From an uncultured Clostridia bacterium (lineage in GTDB: Bacteria; Bacillota; Clostridia; Oscillospirales; Acutalibacteraceae): DNA of 6,200 bases. The stretch spans positions 1 through 6,200 of the forward strand of contig CAMPAT010000050.1 of the NCBI GenBank assembly GCA_946633275.1, written 5' to 3'. This document shows, piece after piece, positions 5,812 through 6,200 of this stretch. Both the position numbers and the translations under genes were made by a program. The notes beneath the pieces were generated by a model. That model ran no database searches. It was not told the origin of the DNA and worked only from the letters and a program-made list of their open reading frames with translations. Each line of letters begins with the position of its first letter. Positions within the stretch are counted from its first letter, which is position 1.

Positions 5812-6200
5812 AGAATTCCACCCCATTTCAAAAGAGTTATTATCAGCGCCATTCTGATGTACTTTCCGTTAAGCGCCTGAATAAAATATTTTGCGCGAGG
5901 ATCGTCATCAACCGCGGTAGTAATCTCATTAACACGCGGAAGCGGATGCATAATAGTAAGGCTTTCCTTTGCGTTTACGAGCTTATCTGTATCAAGAATG
6001 AACGCATCCTTATGCTTAAGATACTCTTCTTCCGAGAAGAAGCGCTCGCGCTGAATACGCGTCATATAGAGTATATCGAGTTCGCTCATAACGTCTTCCA
6101 TATGCTCGACTTCCTCATACTCACATCCACTCGGCTTAAGAACGTCAGTCTTAATATATTCGGGAACAGAAAGCTCCTTAGGTGAAATGAGCACAAATTT
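5808..6200 (-). CDS. pyrB: Aspartate carbamoyltransferase catalytic subunit (partial, N-terminus off window)
   Basis: Catalytic chain joining carbamoyl phosphate and aspartate to make N-carbamoyl-aspartate in the cytoplasm. Only the C-terminal 130 residues are visible; the reading frame is open to the right edge (Lys-Phe precede the in-frame GTG at 6194), so that GTG is not the true start. The fragment is the aspartate-binding domain: [12 protein letters not shown] contains the Arg and Gln equivalent to E. coli Arg229 and Gln231, and [10 protein letters not shown] contains the Leu-Pro pair equivalent to Leu267-Pro268. The end ([13 protein letters not shown]) matches the C-terminal helix of the family. 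The stop codon TGA (5810-5808) overlaps the start of pyrI, the regulatory partner, indicating coupled synthesis of the two chains. Any upstream pyrimidine-responsive control lies outside the window. Confidence 0.96.
   Translation of the reverse strand, partial: KFVLISPKELSVPEYIKTDVLKPSGCEYEEVEHMEDVMSELDILYMTRIQRERFFSEEEYLKHKDAFILDTDKLVNAKESLTIMHPLPRVNEITTAVDDDPRAKYFIQALNGKYIRMALIITLLKWGGIL
5819..5824 (-). promoter_or_regulatory. Ribosome binding site supporting the GTG start of pyrI
   Basis: GGGGTG, inside the last codons of pyrB, can pair with the 16S 3' end (CACCUC) with one G-U wobble, and sits 6 nt before the GTG at 5811. The competing ATG at 5826 begins at these Gs and has only a weak, T-rich upstream region. 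Confidence 0.5.

Noticed and set aside
5796..6185. 129-aa plus-strand open frame antisense to pyrB
   Set aside because: The minus strand encodes unmistakable aspartate carbamoyltransferase motifs; the antisense frame has no ribosome binding site or recognisable family.

Overview
The window looks like a chromosomal stretch from a low-to-moderate GC Gram-positive anaerobe, most likely a gut-type member of the Clostridia. The evidence is strong AGGAGG-like ribosome binding sites, textbook sigma-A promoters (TTGACA/TATAAT), a BMP-family lipoprotein with a Gram-positive-style lipobox, and separate overlapping pyrB and pyrI genes with clostridial-type sequence. Species cannot be named from the sequence alone.

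Layout. Minus strand, 1-706: the N-terminal 235 residues of a BMP/PnrA-family nucleoside-binding lipoprotein, cut by the window edge. Positions 707-839 form a divergent promoter region with one promoter facing each way. Plus strand, 840-3856: a tight three-gene operon with a 1-nt gap and then an 8-nt overlap. It encodes a purine nucleoside phosphorylase, an MtnA-type S-methyl-5-thioribose-1-phosphate isomerase, and an MTA/SAH-deaminase-type amidohydrolase. It ends in a perfect 10-bp hairpin terminator at 3863-3887. Minus strand, 3880-5304: a GPH-family (MelB-like) cation:sugar symporter with its own perfect-consensus promoter. Minus strand, 5401-6200: pyrI and the C-terminal part of pyrB (aspartate carbamoyltransferase), followed by a terminator.

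How the genes fit together. The operon encodes a coherent three-step route for 5'-modified adenosines. The deaminase would convert 5'-methylthioadenosine (MTA) or 5'-deoxyadenosine to the inosine analogue. The phosphorylase, which carries the 6-oxopurine-type Asn230, would release hypoxanthine and the 5-modified ribose-1-phosphate. The MtnA-type enzyme would isomerise that to the ribulose-1-phosphate. This deaminate-first route replaces MTA nucleosidase/kinase or MTA phosphorylase and resembles the route described in methanogens. Two residue-level observations support small 5' substituents rather than SAH or ordinary nucleosides. The deaminase lacks both arginines that hold the SAH carboxylate in the Thermotoga enzyme. 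The phosphorylase has Glu where the ribose-5'-OH-contacting His normally sits. The divergent nucleoside-binding lipoprotein adds a plausible uptake function. The GPH symporter and pyrBI appear to be independent units. I see no mobile elements, CRISPR arrays, tRNA/rRNA genes or riboswitches. The substrate assignment is an inference from context and recalled alignments, not a demonstrated activity.
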